A DNA stretch of 64,000 nt from Dactylorhiza incarnata. Taxonomy: Eukaryota > Streptophyta > Magnoliopsida > Asparagales > Orchidaceae. Of the stretch, positions 42,926 to 55,087 are shown piece after piece (position 1 is the first letter of the stretch; every line of letters begins with the position of its first letter). The translations under genes and the position numbers were made by a program. The stretch is from positions 1,426,001 to 1,490,000 of the forward strand of contig JAWHQI010000229.1 of the NCBI GenBank assembly GCA_033032865.1. The letters run 5' to 3'. The notes under the pieces were generated by a model that worked only from the letters and a program-made list of their open reading frames with translations, did not search any database and was not told the origin of the DNA.

Positions 42926-43224
42926 CTTTCTCTCGTAGTTCTTCCTCTTTGTTCCTACAATGCAAAGTTGCTGGGATGCCATGGACCTCTCCGCAACCGG
43001 CAACCTGGAAAGGCGTTTCTGAGCGAGTGTAGAAGGTATTTTTTACTGCTGCTCCTTGATTACATGTTGGAACTGAAGGATTTGTTGCCCTTCCTTGATA
43101 TTTTCCATCTGAAATAATGTTTAAATTTGTTAAACCTGTTGGACACAAAATTGTTAAGTCTCCTCTTCTTAGTTTAACATTGAATATGTTCAACCCTTAT
43201 GTTTTCAGATTTGTTTCTGAGAAG

Positions 43225-43350
43225 TAAACTATAGTCGGATTTCTGAGCAGTTTTTCTAGTCGGATTTCTGAGCAGTTTTTTCTAGTCGGATTTCTGAGCA
43301 GTTTTTCTAGTCGGATTTCTGAGTAGTTTTTCTAGTCGAATTTCTGCAGG
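43225..43350 (+). repeat. 24-bp tandem array upstream of the protease gene
   Basis: The unit TTTTCTAGTCGGATTTCTGAGCAG is repeated about five times head to tail with small changes. It lies in the presumed 5' intron or promoter of the plus-strand gene within the MULE. Confidence 0.9.
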
Positions 43351-43617
43351 TTCATGTGAAGTAATTTTTTGGGGCTGTTTTCAAGTAGGAATTTTTACTG
43401 GTTCTTATACTGGTTCAGTTATTGTTTTGAACAGTTTTGTAGTAGCATTTCTGATGCATTTTTTTGTTTGTTTTTTCAGCCTTAGCTCTACTGCTAATTA
43501 GAGTTATAATCTTTCGAAGAAACATCCCAAGTAAGGAAATATTTATTTGATGTTCGATATGTCTAAATTGTTTCATTTTATTGTGGCATACGTTCATTGA
43601 AGATTTTCCCAAATACA

Positions 43618-45999
43618 GTGCCAGGTAGCCCGTATCTGAACTGTAGGTGCGCTGTTTCAACCTTTCTTGCAAATGCCCAACCATTACTTGATGTCTTATC
43701 AGAGGAGTCTCGGACTATGCTAAATGAGGCTCGGGTACTTCCATTATTTAGTATACCTAAGATACCACAGAACATACCCCTTCTATATATTCTTGTGCGT
43801 CTTTACAATCGTGAGAAACAGGCTTTCCACTTAGGCAAATACTCTGTCAACCTAACCATTAATGAGATTGCCCTTATTATGGGGTTGCCCAATCGTGGGC
43901 TCGATTTTTCCTTTGTTAGAAAACCGTTCGCTAAGGTCACCCAAAAAAAATTGATAGAAGAAATGAAAGGTTTGGCGACTGAAGAGTGGTCGCCGACGTT
44001 GGACAAAAGGCGTGTCGATATACTAGTTAGGTACCTAGTGGTCGTTTTTATGTTCCCACAGATGGGATTAAAAATTCCTGCTTCCTTGTTGACCATCAAA
44101 GGGGTGAAAGAATTCATGATGTACAATTGGCCTAAGACCATACACAAATTCTTACATGGACAGCTCATCGAGTTGAGTGGCAGGAGTGCTCTCCGAGATC
44201 CAGGTGACAACTTGGGTTATTTTGAAGGTTGCTCTGTTGTTCTTCTGGTAAGTTAGACAGCACTTTGAAGTTATACAATTATTTACAGTGCTCTTACCAT
44301 ATAGTTTTGCAGATATGGATGTATGAGCATACAAACATACAGTTGATCGTAAACTACATAGCACGTCCTCGGATTTGCCGATGGTCGTCAAAATTGAGTT
44401 ATAGCGCCAAGTTCTGTTTTAGTCTCCAACGCACGCTCAACCTTGACGATCAGGTATGTCAAATTTGTTCAGTTCATATGCGTGAATATGTTATTGTTGC
44501 ATTATTTTTGTATATGTCAATGTTTGAACTATAGGTGAGAAGAAAATTTGCAAACATAACATCTCTGGAGAGTGAGCTTCTCGGGGAGGAGGATGAGGAT
44601 TCGGACTTTGAGCCCATTAAAAAAAAAGATAGGGTGCGGAAGAAGGAAGTTGTGAAATTCATGATCAATGAAGGAGAAAAACTAGAGGAGGAGAGAGTGG
44701 AGAAGAAGGAAAAAAGAAAGAAAGAGATGATGTTCTTAAGAAGGGTTAGGAGGGAGAAGAATGAAATATTGAGGGTGGCCGAGGGATTGAGGGGTATGGA
44801 GGATCGACTCCGGTCTGCGATAGACGAGGTTAGAAGGGATGTCCAATCCCTAAGGAATTTATGTGAGTCGTGGTTCAAGCACGCAAGTGCTAGTGCTAGA
44901 CCCCCTTCATCCCCCGTACCATCTCCCGAGCCTTCTGCAGTATTTCCTACCATCGATACCACCCCTCTTTCTACTCTTGAGGTGACGCTTGTTCATCCCA
45001 CACCGAAAAAAGAGAAAAAGAAGAAGGTGAAGTACGAGGAATCGTATCCCGGCAAACCTTTAATAACTTCTCGCCAGCGTGAAATTATTGAATTTGTCCT
45101 TACCAGATTTACAGAAAGGTATGCAACGACAATTATAAATAAAAATAGTTGACGTCTTTTAAGATGATTAATTTATTTTCCTTATCACAGACACCAAACC
45201 ATCTTTCACAGCGGGAATGTACATATGACTAGAGCATTATTGGACGACTTGCTAGGTGTCGGTTGGTTGTCGGACGTCCACTTAAATGCCTATGCACTTG
45301 CACTAAGTGCCCGAAGAAAGATATCACCCGATAAATTTAAAAGTTTTTTATACATATCACCCGATCATGCGGTAAGTGTTTTTGCAAATTTTTCATTCTT
45401 TGTACTTTTAAATAATCTCAAATTATAATGTTTGCGCAGTACTACAAAATGAGCAAGGTGACTAACTCCGGAGCACTTATTAGTCATATCACCCCGGACA
45501 ATGTCAGTACAGCGGACTTGTTACTCATGCCAGTACACGCACCTAGTCATTGGTGTCTTCTAGTGTGTGACCTAAAGCATTGCAGATGGGATTTTTATGA
45601 TTCTATGCCCCGTGGTCGGCATCAAGGATCCCTTCCCGCTTTGGTATGGTTCTGTTAAACTATTATGTAATTCTTCCTTATATATTTTATTGATATCCTT
45701 TTTTATGTTTCAAATAGGTTCGTGCATTCCATGAGGATGCTAGCCATGCCTTGCCGCCAAGCATATTAGAGTGGAAGATCGTGCCAGTTGAAGAAATACC
45801 TAAGCAAGGTAACGGTTTTGACTGCGGTGTGTTCGTGCTAAAGTACATGGAGGCAGCTGTCTTGAGAAGGGAGATATCATGGGTAACCAAAAAGAATTGG
45901 CAAGATGAGATGCCTCGTTTTCGAGCTGAGATCACAGCGGATATTTTACGTGTCTTCCATAATTTGGTGTTAGCTAACATTCCCGCCGAAAACAATTAG
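43618..45999 (+). CDS. Plant-mobile-domain / Ulp1-like cysteine protease gene of the MULE (six exons)
   Basis: I read exons about 43618-44247, 44313-44453, 44535-45118, 45191-45371, 45440-45643 and 45718-45999. All introns are GT-AG and all joins keep frame. The first two exons encode a DUF1985/mobile-domain-like region (FHLGKYSVNLTINEIALIMGL, NIQLIVNYIARPR). Exon 3 encodes a charged coiled coil (KKDRVRKKEVVKF) and a Pro/Ser linker. Exons 4-6 encode a C48 protease whose triad is visible: H in APSHWCLL, D in WDFYDSM, and Q...C in KQGNGFDCGVF. C48 enzymes cleave SUMO from proteins. The 5' end is uncertain: the open frame before 43618 has no ATG, and a CAG acceptor lies at 43617, so an upstream exon is likely. 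Confidence 0.85.
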
Positions 46000-46266
46000 T
46001 TTTTAAGGGTGGTTTTCGTTATTATGAGACAATGCTGGATTTTGGATGTAATTTTTTACAATGCTGGATTTTGGATGTAGTTTTTATGGGTGGTTTTCTT
46101 CTTTCACTGCTTATCCGTTTCACTATTTTTGATTCATGACCTTGTGCACTTTCTCCATTTTAATTAAACATAGTAGAAAAAATGCTTGATGTTGTGCACT
46201 TTTTCAATCATCAAATGCCTGACAATAATATCATTGTCAAGATGTTCTAACATTGTCTTGTTGCAG

Positions 46267-48855
46267 TCAAGAGGGCTTGAATACATCAGGAATGCTAGAA
46301 AAATTAAATGACAGATTAAAGCAGTCGTCGTTTGAATCATCAAATGCTGGCGTGTGAGGAGGTGAAGCTTGATGCTCTATATCCTGATCCTGGCTTCCAA
46401 AGAAATCGAACTCTTTCGTAGTTGATGTGTCATCAACAATTTTAGATTTTCCCTTGTTAGAACCTGCAAAGCATTTTAAAAGCATCATAAGTATTTCGAT
46501 AAGTATTTCGATTGTAATACTCCAAACAACACAAAATAAAAAGTCATTATATTACGTGGTTTGGGTTTTCGGTTTCCTCGCTCCCAATGGTCTTTCATAC
46601 GGGCACTCGGAGCACCTTTCGGTCTCTTCATTGGCGGGTCATTTACGACTATCTTTGTCCTCTCACTTTCATCAAAAAAGTCTTTCACGTTCTGCTTGTC
46701 GTTTTTAATCAAGCCACCAACCTTTATGGACAGGGCTTTCATTGCACTTACAACATGATCCTTTGCTACTTTAGAATCTTCAACCTGACGTGCCAGATCA
46801 TAGCTGAATCGCATCAGATGGTTTCTAAATATCAGGTTCGATTCATGATCTGTTAGAGAGGGCGTGTCGGGTAGGTAGATGTCATATCTGGCATTTACAG
46901 TATATCTTTTGAGAACATAAGTACTAGGAATCTGTCGAACATTCCTCAAGTTATATATCCTTAAGATGTGTCGGCATAAGATACCTTTTGTCTCAAAACC
47001 ACGACAAGAGCACTGAGCATTAGTGGTAGCAGGATTATAGCTAACAAACCATCTTTTTCCTACATCAACAACATCGCTCTGGGTTGTGATATATAAGAGG
47101 TCCCGGTCGTTATATCTTTGTTCATCCACCACATTAACTCCTAAAACTGCTTCCATTAAAGTCTTCTCAAAAATTGCAAACATTTTTCTGGTGTACTGCT
47201 TTGAAACATGCTTCAGTAAGTCAGAAACTTTGTATCTTAGGCTCACAGTAGTCTGTATACACTTAAAATCTTCATCACGCTCATTGCGGCGCCACGATGC
47301 AACAAGTTTCTCCATTCCGGAAAAACACTCAACTATAGAACTCGTTGTCTTTGAACATCCATGAAGACAATTGTTGGCTGACTCACTTCTTTGGGTTGAC
47401 AAAATACCGAGATCCAAAACATCTTTATTGAATGTTGTAGACCACCTACTTCTAATAACATAGAGATCCCCCAGCCATCTGTTGTCATGTAGGCCTCCTG
47501 TCGTTATCATTTCATTCCAATACCTATTGAACTCTTCTTCGCTATCACACTTGCTCATACAATTATAAAAACAATTGCGAACATTTCGGTCATTGTTGAA
47601 GGTTGGGACTTTCGATGGAGCCTTCTTGCATATGTGCCACTGGCACAATCGATGACGAGTTGAGGTCAATACCCGCTCAATAGCAACTAACATTGCTTGA
47701 TCCTGGTCCGTGAAGATAGTAATAGGTTGCTTACCACCTACACATGAAAGAAATGAATCGAAAACCCAACAAAATGATTCGATTGTTTCTTCAGCGATAA
47801 ATGCGCCACCAAGGAAAACATTCTGCCAGTGATGATTCACGGCAATGAACGGTGCGCAAGCTAGATTGTACTTATTTAGTCTATAAGTGGTGTCAAATAT
47901 AACAACATCTCCAAAACAATCATAGTCTATCTTGCTGTGCCCATCCATCCATAGGAAGCCTGTCAATCTGTTAAGCTCATCTGTACGGACCTCATATGAG
48001 AACATATTGTCGGCCAAATGTCTTTTCTTCAGTAAACGAAGCAAGCTTGAAGCGTCTCCACTCTCTATCAGGGCTCTTCTTTCTCTCTGTACGTAGTTGA
48101 ACGCGTCGGTCTTCGAGAAACCAACATTTTCAACCCCGCCAATTTCATTTGATATGAAGTTATATGAATGAACAGCTCTAATTCCAGCGGCCGTCATATT
48201 TTTCAAAATGCTCCCCTGCATTTCAGAAACATTGCGTCTAGATCTTAGTAAGTGACAATCTTTCTCGGTGGCTAACGGATGGTTATGCTCCTCTACAAAT
48301 TTAGACACTGTCCAATTTTTGCCTTCTTTATCTGCTTGGAATACAATGCAGGCAAGACACCCGGTGCGTATATCCGATTTGCGGTACTTCAGAGGGGATT
48401 TCTTCGTATTCTTCATACCTGCTTTTGAGCAGCAATACTCCCGTAGTTTAACTATGCGCGTATGCGTCCAGTGCGTCAAGTGTTGCTTACGAACACTAAA
48501 TCCTATTTTGTGAGCATAGTCACAGTACAATTTGTACGCTTCCTCATCAGAGTGGACAATGGGGAACACGATAGGTTCTTTCTTCACCTGCAAAAAGATA
48601 TGAACAATATGAGATCAACAAAGACAAAAAATAAAGGTGCTGTAAAGACCAACAATATAGTCGTAAATCCAGTTAATTTATACACCTAGAGAAATATCAC
48701 TGAAAATTCCAGTCCAAAAATAAGTTAATTCATACAGTTAAATAAGTGTACGAAAAAATCCAGTCCAAAATTTAGCTTAAAAATCCAACCCTAAATTCAT
48801 ACATCTAAAAACTTACTGTTTCATTTGCAGTGTCTTGCAGGTTTGAAGTGGCCAT
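46267..48855 (-). CDS. FAR1-type MULE transposase, three exons, 755 aa, intact
   Basis: Exon 1 (48855-48817) starts at ATG and encodes MATSNLQDTANET. Exon 2 (48587-46556) holds the body and exon 3 (46463-46267) the acidic tail. Introns are GT-AG and total coding length is 2268 nt with no internal stop. Residues about 29-118 are a FAR1 zinc-finger DNA-binding domain (REYCC, TGCLACIVF, EEHNHPL). The MULE DDE core follows, with D at about 245 (VIFDTTYRLN) and D at about 307 (IFTDQDQAM), then LCQWHICKKAP. A SWIM finger lies at about 539-553 (CSCRGFETKGILCRHIL). FHY3/FAR1 host regulators derive from such transposases; its place between terminal repeats argues for a transposase here. Confidence 0.9.
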
Positions 48856-49281
48856 GTATGGGTGAAGACTTCACACAGTATCTGCATTTCCCAAATCCAA
48901 GCCATGGTTACGTTTGAAAAGCTAATGAAGAAATAATGGAGATACATTATCACGAACCTCAGAGGCGAAGCACAAGTGACTCCAAAACCGCTGCAATGGC
49001 GAGGAAGCTGGAGAATAGCGTTCGCAGTTCGTTGGAGCTGGGCAGCCACTGAGAATGGCTAGGGTTTCTGAGGTCGGGGAAGAAGAAGGCCAGAACCTAC
49101 AAAACCGAGCACATAGAACTAGAAAACCAGTGAAAACCAGCTGCAAAGGAGAGATATTGAGGAGAAAAGCGTTCGTATTTGGTGGAGCTGGGCAATGGCG
49201 AGAAAGAACGGCGGTGTTTTCTTTCCTTTCTCCGGCAATCGCGAAAATGGCGAGAAGGAGCAGCGGCACCGGGCGTGGAAG

Positions 49282-49350
49282 AGAAGGGAAAATTGTTTGA
49301 AAATCGGGAATGAAAAAAATGGGCCCCACCCCCTATTTAAAGACGCACAG
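49282..49350 (-). repeat. Right terminal inverted repeat region of the MULE
   Basis: Inverted match to 42618-42683; see that entry. The stretch 48860-49280 inside it is probably 5' untranslated/promoter sequence of the transposase gene, with an upstream ATG ORF at 49049 (MAAQLQRTANAILQLP) that may be a leader ORF. Confidence 0.88.
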
Positions 49351-49392
49351 AAAAAAATTTCCCATTTCCACGAGGCCGGCTACCAGATTCTC

Positions 49393-50098
49393 GCGCACGA
49401 TGATGACATGATCATCCCTTCGAATTATCTCGGCGCCCCTTCGTAGAATGGAAGTACCTGTAATACTTCCTACTTCCTAGTATGCCGTAGCCTAGTATCA
49501 CTAGTTTTACTGACGGAAGAGAAGAAAGCAAGATCGACAAGCGCCCTAGTCTCGTAGCGCAGCAATGGAGTGCTTTCTGTAAGAGATTGATCGCCGCTAG
49601 CCTCTTTCTGGTAAGCTCTTCCTCGTTATTCATGAATCAGATCTGGGAACTCTAGCATGGTTCGGACGGCGCTTCGATTAACTGGGTTTGTGTTATGGAC
49701 TGCGCGTCTCTTTCGGGGAATCACGGAGAACTGGAATGAGAGCGGTCGAAGTTCGTGCGTACTGATTTGTGAGTTTGTGGTACTTAGGATTAGAGGGATC
49801 ACCGTGTTTAATCCAAGTGAAAGTTGAAGTTTACGTTTTTTGTTGGTATTGGGATATGATTGGTGCCCGGTATTAGCATTTTTGGGAATTTTGGATTATG
49901 TTTTGGGTGAAGTCTTTCGCTTAGAAACCTTCATTTCATACTCACCACTGCTCATTATTCTCCTCGAAAAGTTACTTAAAAATGTTGTTTCTAAGCATGA
50001 TTGTAATGTAAAGCCTTGTGAAGTAGTATTTGCATAGAATCGTGATGCAGATCTAATAAAGGGAATACGGTGAATTGTAAGCGTAGTTTAGTAAAAGG
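49393..50098. other. Unique-looking sequence upstream of the copia element
   Basis: No repeat ends were found. The segment 49500-49610 (GC-moderate, ending CCTCTTTCTGGTAAGCTC) looks like a 5' untranslated exon with a splice donor. It could be the first exon of the RING-CH gene at 60442, with the copia and gag-only elements in its first intron, but nothing in the sequence proves this. Confidence 0.3.
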
Positions 50099-50294
50099 TG
50101 TTAGAAAAGTCTATCTAAAGTACTTGTAAAGGCTCATGTATGAGCCAATTTATTTTCCTGTTCTTCTCTCTTTCCTTTAGTCCCACATTGTGTATAAGAG
50201 ACTCCTCTCTCTTTCTCCCTCCTATATATATATGTATTCATACAGTGTATTTGGTACAAGAGAAATAATATACAAGGTTCCGCTCTTTTCTACA
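50099..50294 (+). repeat. 5' LTR of copia-C
   Basis: It is 196 bp and ends TACA directly before the primer site. It contains CCTCCTATATATATATG, a TATA-like stretch, about 70 bp before its end. Confidence 0.95.
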
Positions 50295-50307
50295 TGGTAT
50301 CAGAGCC
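50295..50307 (+). other. Primer binding site of copia-C
   Basis: TGGTATCAGAGCC, the complement of the initiator Met tRNA 3' end, abuts the 5' LTR with no spacer. Confidence 0.95.
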
Positions 50308-50329
50308 TTCGGTCCGGACCTGCGGTATC

Positions 50330-50990
50330 CCAATTTTTTGACCTCCAACCCCCTCCCTGCGAGCTCCCCCTGAGAGCTCATCCTGCCGGTGGTCTCCTTT
50401 TTCGTTGACCGCACCCCACCTGCGATCTCTACTGCCCCTCTTTCCATCCCGCTTGGTCTGCGTATCGGCTCTTTTATAGCCTCCTCCCTTCTGACAAGTG
50501 GGCCCCTCTCTCTCTGATCGCTCGGCTCCCGTGCGGTCTCCCTCCTGCGACCTCCTGCTCGCTTCCAGCGGTCTCCCTCCTGCCGAGCTCCTGCTCGCAG
50601 CTCCCTCTAGCAACCTCCCGCTCGACGCGTCCTCCTGCTCAGCGGTCTCCTGCTACCTACATCCAGCGGTCTCCTGCGAGCTTCCAGCGGTCTCCCTCTT
50701 GCCGAGCTCCTGTTCGCAGCTCCCTCCAGCAGCCTCCTGCTCTCCGCGGCCTCCTGCTCAGCGGTCTCCTGCTCGCGGCTCCTTCTGCCGGTCTCCCTCC
50801 AGCGGCCTCCTGCTCGCCGCTCCCTCGTACCGACCTCCCTGAGATCGTGCTTCCCCCTCCCAGCGGTCTTATTCAGTGGCCTCCTCCCAGCTGCCTGCCG
50901 AGCAATAAGCCCTGCTCGCTTCTGCTAGCTGCGGTCTCCCTGCTCCCTGCTCACGCGGTCCTGTTGTCTAGTCGCCTCTCCGCTGTGACT
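50330..50990 (+). repeat. Leader of copia-C with degenerate GCGGTCTCCTGCTCG repeats
   Basis: Between the primer site and the gag start the leader consists of many imperfect copies of AGCGGTCTCCTGCTC / GAGCTCCTGCTCGCAGC. The periodic C/T-rich sequence explains the Ser/Pro/Leu-rich ORFs. It may contain packaging signals, which cannot be judged from sequence. Confidence 0.75.
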
Positions 50991-50992
50991 CC

Positions 50993-53900
50993 ATGGGATC
51001 TTCGACGGGATCCTCAGAGCTACCTACCTCCTCTCCGGCAGTCCGCATGTCTCCTTCTCCGGAGGTGCGTGATGAGGTAAGGATCACCACCATCTCCCTT
51101 GCTGGGAAGAAGAATTTTGTTGAATGAGTGCATTCTGTCAGACGGGTCCTCCAATCTAAGGTACTTCTGCATCATCTCAATAAGGATCCTCCCTCTGCAC
51201 CTACGGATGATTGGCTATGGGACGATGGCCATGTTCAGACTTGGCTCCTCAACTCCCTTGGCGGAGAACCCTATCGAATGACCATGTATCACGAGACGGC
51301 CAAGGCAATGTGGGATGAGATCCATTCTCTCTACTCCGGCAAGGACAGTCTCCAACACCTATATGACATCATCACGGATCTTCAAACTCTTGACACTGGT
51401 GGTGCTGCCGACTTGACCTCGTTTGTTGCTCATGCCAAGACACTGGCCAATGCCTGGATCCGACATCAGCCTGCCACTACGGATCTCGCATCTCAACGTG
51501 CTCAGAAGGAAGCAGTTTGTATTTCCATGATGATGGCTCGTGTCTCGCCTCATCTTCAGAGCATTCGAGCTCAGATCCTCTCATCTGCTCCTATTCCATC
51601 ACTCTCCGATGTGTGCTCCATGCTGTTAAAGGTATCACCTCCTCCTGATACTACGGGACCTCCTTCACCTGCCCTCCTTCAACAATCGTCTGCGCCATTA
51701 CTATCTCTCCCTCCTCTTACTTGTGGAGGACGTTCAAGGCCTCAGGGAAGGGGTCGTGGGGGTCGACCACGTCCTAAGTGTTCCTTCTGTGGTAGGGATG
51801 AACACCTTGAGACGACTTGCTACCGCAAACATGGTCTGCCTCCCCATCCGATTGCTTCTGTTGCTGCTGACAGTCCGTCTGCCACTCGTGCTGATCTTGA
51901 AGGAGTCCGTCTCCAGCTCCAGCAACTCCACGACATGCTCAGACGCCCTCCTGCCTGTGTTGCCTCCGCTGCCTCCATCTCCAACGAAGGTATCGCGTGT
52001 CTCTCCACTAGTCCACGCTGGATAGTGGATTCAGGTGCTACTCACCATATCACCTCGCTAAAACCACACCAATACTTGGATTCTCCGCATCCTAACTGTA
52101 TCACAGTAGCCAATAGACACACCGTTCCGGTCTCCAGCTCTGCTGATATCCTCCTCAATTCCTCTCTCCTTCTCCGCTCGACTCTTCATATCCAGGGCTC
52201 CCTGTTTAATGTAATTTCCGTCTGTTGCCTCACTGCCGATTTAGACTGCTCTGTAACATTCACCTTTTCTTCTTTTCTGATGCAGGATCGATGGACACAT
52301 AGTATCATTGGTAAGGGACGACTGCAAAATGGGCTCTACCTTCTTGATGTTTCTCCTACCGTCCTCTCTTCAGTCTCCTCCGTTGAGTGACATCAGCGTC
52401 TTGGGCATGCGCCTCTTCCTGTCCTTCAGAAGGCTCTTCCAGATATCTCTCTTCCTGCTTTTAAATGTGACTCATGTATTTTGGGGAAACAACATCGTTC
52501 CTCTTTTCTTTCTCACTGTACTCGGGGCTCTGCTACTTTTGTTTTAGTTCATTCTGATGTTTGGGGCCCCTATAAAATACTCAGTATCTCTGGTTATCGC
52601 TATTTTATCACCTTTATAGATGATTATTCTCGCACAACATGGTTGTATTCACCGTGTATTTCGGGCTTTTATTCTTGAGATTCACGCGCAGTTTTCTGAA
52701 AACATAAAAACTCTCATGACCGATAATGCTCATGACTACACTAGCCATGAATTTGCTAATCTCTGTTCTGAGTTTGGGATCATTCACCAAACGTCTTGTG
52801 CCTATACCCCCCAACAAAACGGCGTTGCTGAACGTAAAAATAGGCATCTGCTCGATGTTGCTCAATCTCTCAGGATTCACATGCAGGTACCCAAAGCCTA
52901 TTGGAACTTTGCGCTGTCCACGACATGTTATCTCATCAACCTCCTACCCTCCTCCGTCCTCCAGCATGCTACTCCGTTTAACCTTCTTTTCCCCTCCACT
53001 CCGGCATTCTCTCTCACACCTTGCATATTTGGTTGTACCTGCTACGTTCACCTTCTGGGTCCATCCACAGATAAGTTGGCTCCTCGGGGGCCAAGCACAT
53101 TTTTGTTGGCTATTCCAGTACTCAGAAAGGTTACTTTTGCTACTCTCCTGATATCCGTAAAGTGACCGTTTCTGCTGATGTTACCTTTCGGGAGGACCAA
53201 CCTTTCTTCACCGCTCCAACACCACCTCTTCCACCACAATCCTTCCCTCGACCAGTCATTCCCGTTACCACTCCTCCACCAATACTCCCTCCTGACTCGG
53301 CTCCTGCTCTCCGAAAGCCTCTTCTTATCCGTGTCTACACCCTCGCCCTGCTCGCTCTGTTGCCCCAATGCAGTCGGCTTCGACCTCTGACACTCTGCGC
53401 TCTGCTGATCCGGCACCAGCCTCCATCGCTCTTCCCTTGGCGAACTATGTATCCTTACATCGCCTCTCCCCACAGCTTCAAACATTTGCTACTTCATTAT
53501 CCTCTATTTTTATACCTAACTCTGTGCAGGAGGCTCTCCAACATCCTGGCTGGCAGGCAGCAATGGAAGAAGAAATGACTGCCTTCTGGCCTAATCTGAC
53601 ATGGAACCTGATCCCTCTCCCTCCAAACCACACTCCTGTTGGGCGTAAATGGGTCTTTGTCATCAAGCATGCTCCTGATGGGACAATTGACCGTCTGAAA
53701 GCCCGACTGGTTCCTCGTGACTTTACTCAGCATCAAGGTCTCGATTATGTGGAAATTTTTTCTCCAGTGGCCAAGCTCAACACGGTTCGTGCCCTCCTCT
53801 CCGTAGCTGTACATCGCCAATGACCCTTACATCAACTAGATATCAAGAATGCTTTTCTAAATGATGATCTACAAGAAACAATCTATATGCAACAACTTCC

Positions 53901-55087
53901 CGGGTTTGAGACCACGGGGGAGTCCCGAGTGTGTCACCTTAAGAAATCAATCTATGGTCTCAAACAATCCCCTCGGGCATGGTTTGACAAGTTCAGTAAG
54001 GCTGTTCGGGAAGTTGGCTTTACTCGGAGCTCGACAGATTTCTCTCTGTTCACTCAGCATCGAACAACAAGAACGATTTTTCTGTTGGTATATGTTGATG
54101 ACATCCTAATCACTGGAGATGACTCAAAAGGGAATACAGGCGGTCAAACAACACCTCAACTCTGTATTTCAAACAAAAGATCTGGGGAACCTTCGATACT
54201 TTCTTGGTCTTGAGATCGCGAGACGTCCTGATGGACTTATCCTCTCTCAACGGAAGTACTGTCTCGATCTTCTTTAAGATACTGGCTACTCTGGATGCAA
54301 GCCGATCAACACTCCTATGGATGCCAATCACAAGCTGTGTGCTCATACCTCTGATGATGATCTTCCTCTTCAAAATCCAGAATACTATCGACGACTGGTT
54401 GGAAAACTGATTTACCTAACGGTCACAAGACTAGATATATCCTTTGTTGTTGGGGTTGTCAGCCGGTGTATGCATTCCCCTCGAATGTCTCATCTTTAAG
54501 CCGTTGAACGCATCCTAAGATATCTAAAAACAGCCCCTGGTTAAGGGCTTGTATACAAAACCTCTTCCTCTAGTCCGACTTTGGTTGCATATTCTGATGC
54601 AGATTATGCTGGTTCCCTGGATGATCGACGCTCTACCAGTGATTTTTGTATCTACTTTGGAGGTCATCTTGTTACCTGGCGTAGTAAGAAACAAGCTGCG
54701 GTTGCTCGATCTTCAGCTGAAGCGGAATACCGTTCAATGACATCAGTTGTCTCTGAGCTCACATGGCTTGAAAGTCTTCTCGCTGATCTAGGAATAAAAC
54801 TTCCCTCACTAGCTATCTTATTATGTGATAGTCAAGCCGATATACATATAGCCAAGAACCCGGTTTTCCACGAAAGAACAAAACACATTGAAGTGGACTG
54901 TCACTTCATCCGGGAGAAAATTCAAATGAAGAAGCTAGAATTAAAGCATGTTCCGGGTACTGACCAAGTTGCTGATATTCTCACCAAGGCCCTACCGAGT
55001 ACCCTATTTTATCAATGCCTGTCCAAGCTGGGTGCTTATGACTTGTACGCTCCAGCTTGCGGGGGAGTGTTAGAAAAGTCCATGTAA
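50993..55087 (+). pseudogene. gag-pol of copia-C (broken)
   Basis: ATG at 50993 opens gag. The zinc knuckle CSFCGRDEHLETTCYRKHG is near 51780-51830 and the protease box WIVDSGATHHITS near 52018. GAG-pre-integrase has HQRLGHAPLPVL and the integrase core has WLYSP, TLMTDNAHDY and YTPQQNGVAERKNR. RT has VGRKWVFVIKHAPDG, QLDIKNAFLNDDL, IYGLKQSPRAWF and the catalytic LLVYVDDILITGDD. RNase H has YSDADYAGSLDDRRST and ends VADILTKALP. Stops TGA at 51125, 52388 and 53821 stand where tryptophan is usual; frame shifts occur near 52650, 53160-53370 and 54130-54580. Confidence 0.93.

Larger units (their letters stand above)
42558..49392 (-). mobile_element. Mutator-like element (MULE) carrying a transposase and a Ulp1 protease gene
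   Basis: About 6.8 kb is bounded by matching inverted terminal regions (42618-42683 and 49282-49350). Two convergent genes fill it: a FAR1/MULE-type transposase on the minus strand (48855-46267) and a mobile-domain plus Ulp1 cysteine protease gene on the plus strand (about 43618-45999), with stop codons 268 bp apart. Both genes have uninterrupted exons and canonical splice sites. MULEs with captured Ulp1 genes are known (Kaonashi/KI-MULE in Arabidopsis, CUMULE in melon), and convergent gene order recalls MuDR. Exact ends and the 9-bp TSD were not resolved. Confidence 0.88.

Noticed and set aside
46561..48689. Plus-strand ORFs opposite the transposase
   Set aside because: Antisense shadows of the 755-aa FAR1-type transposase.
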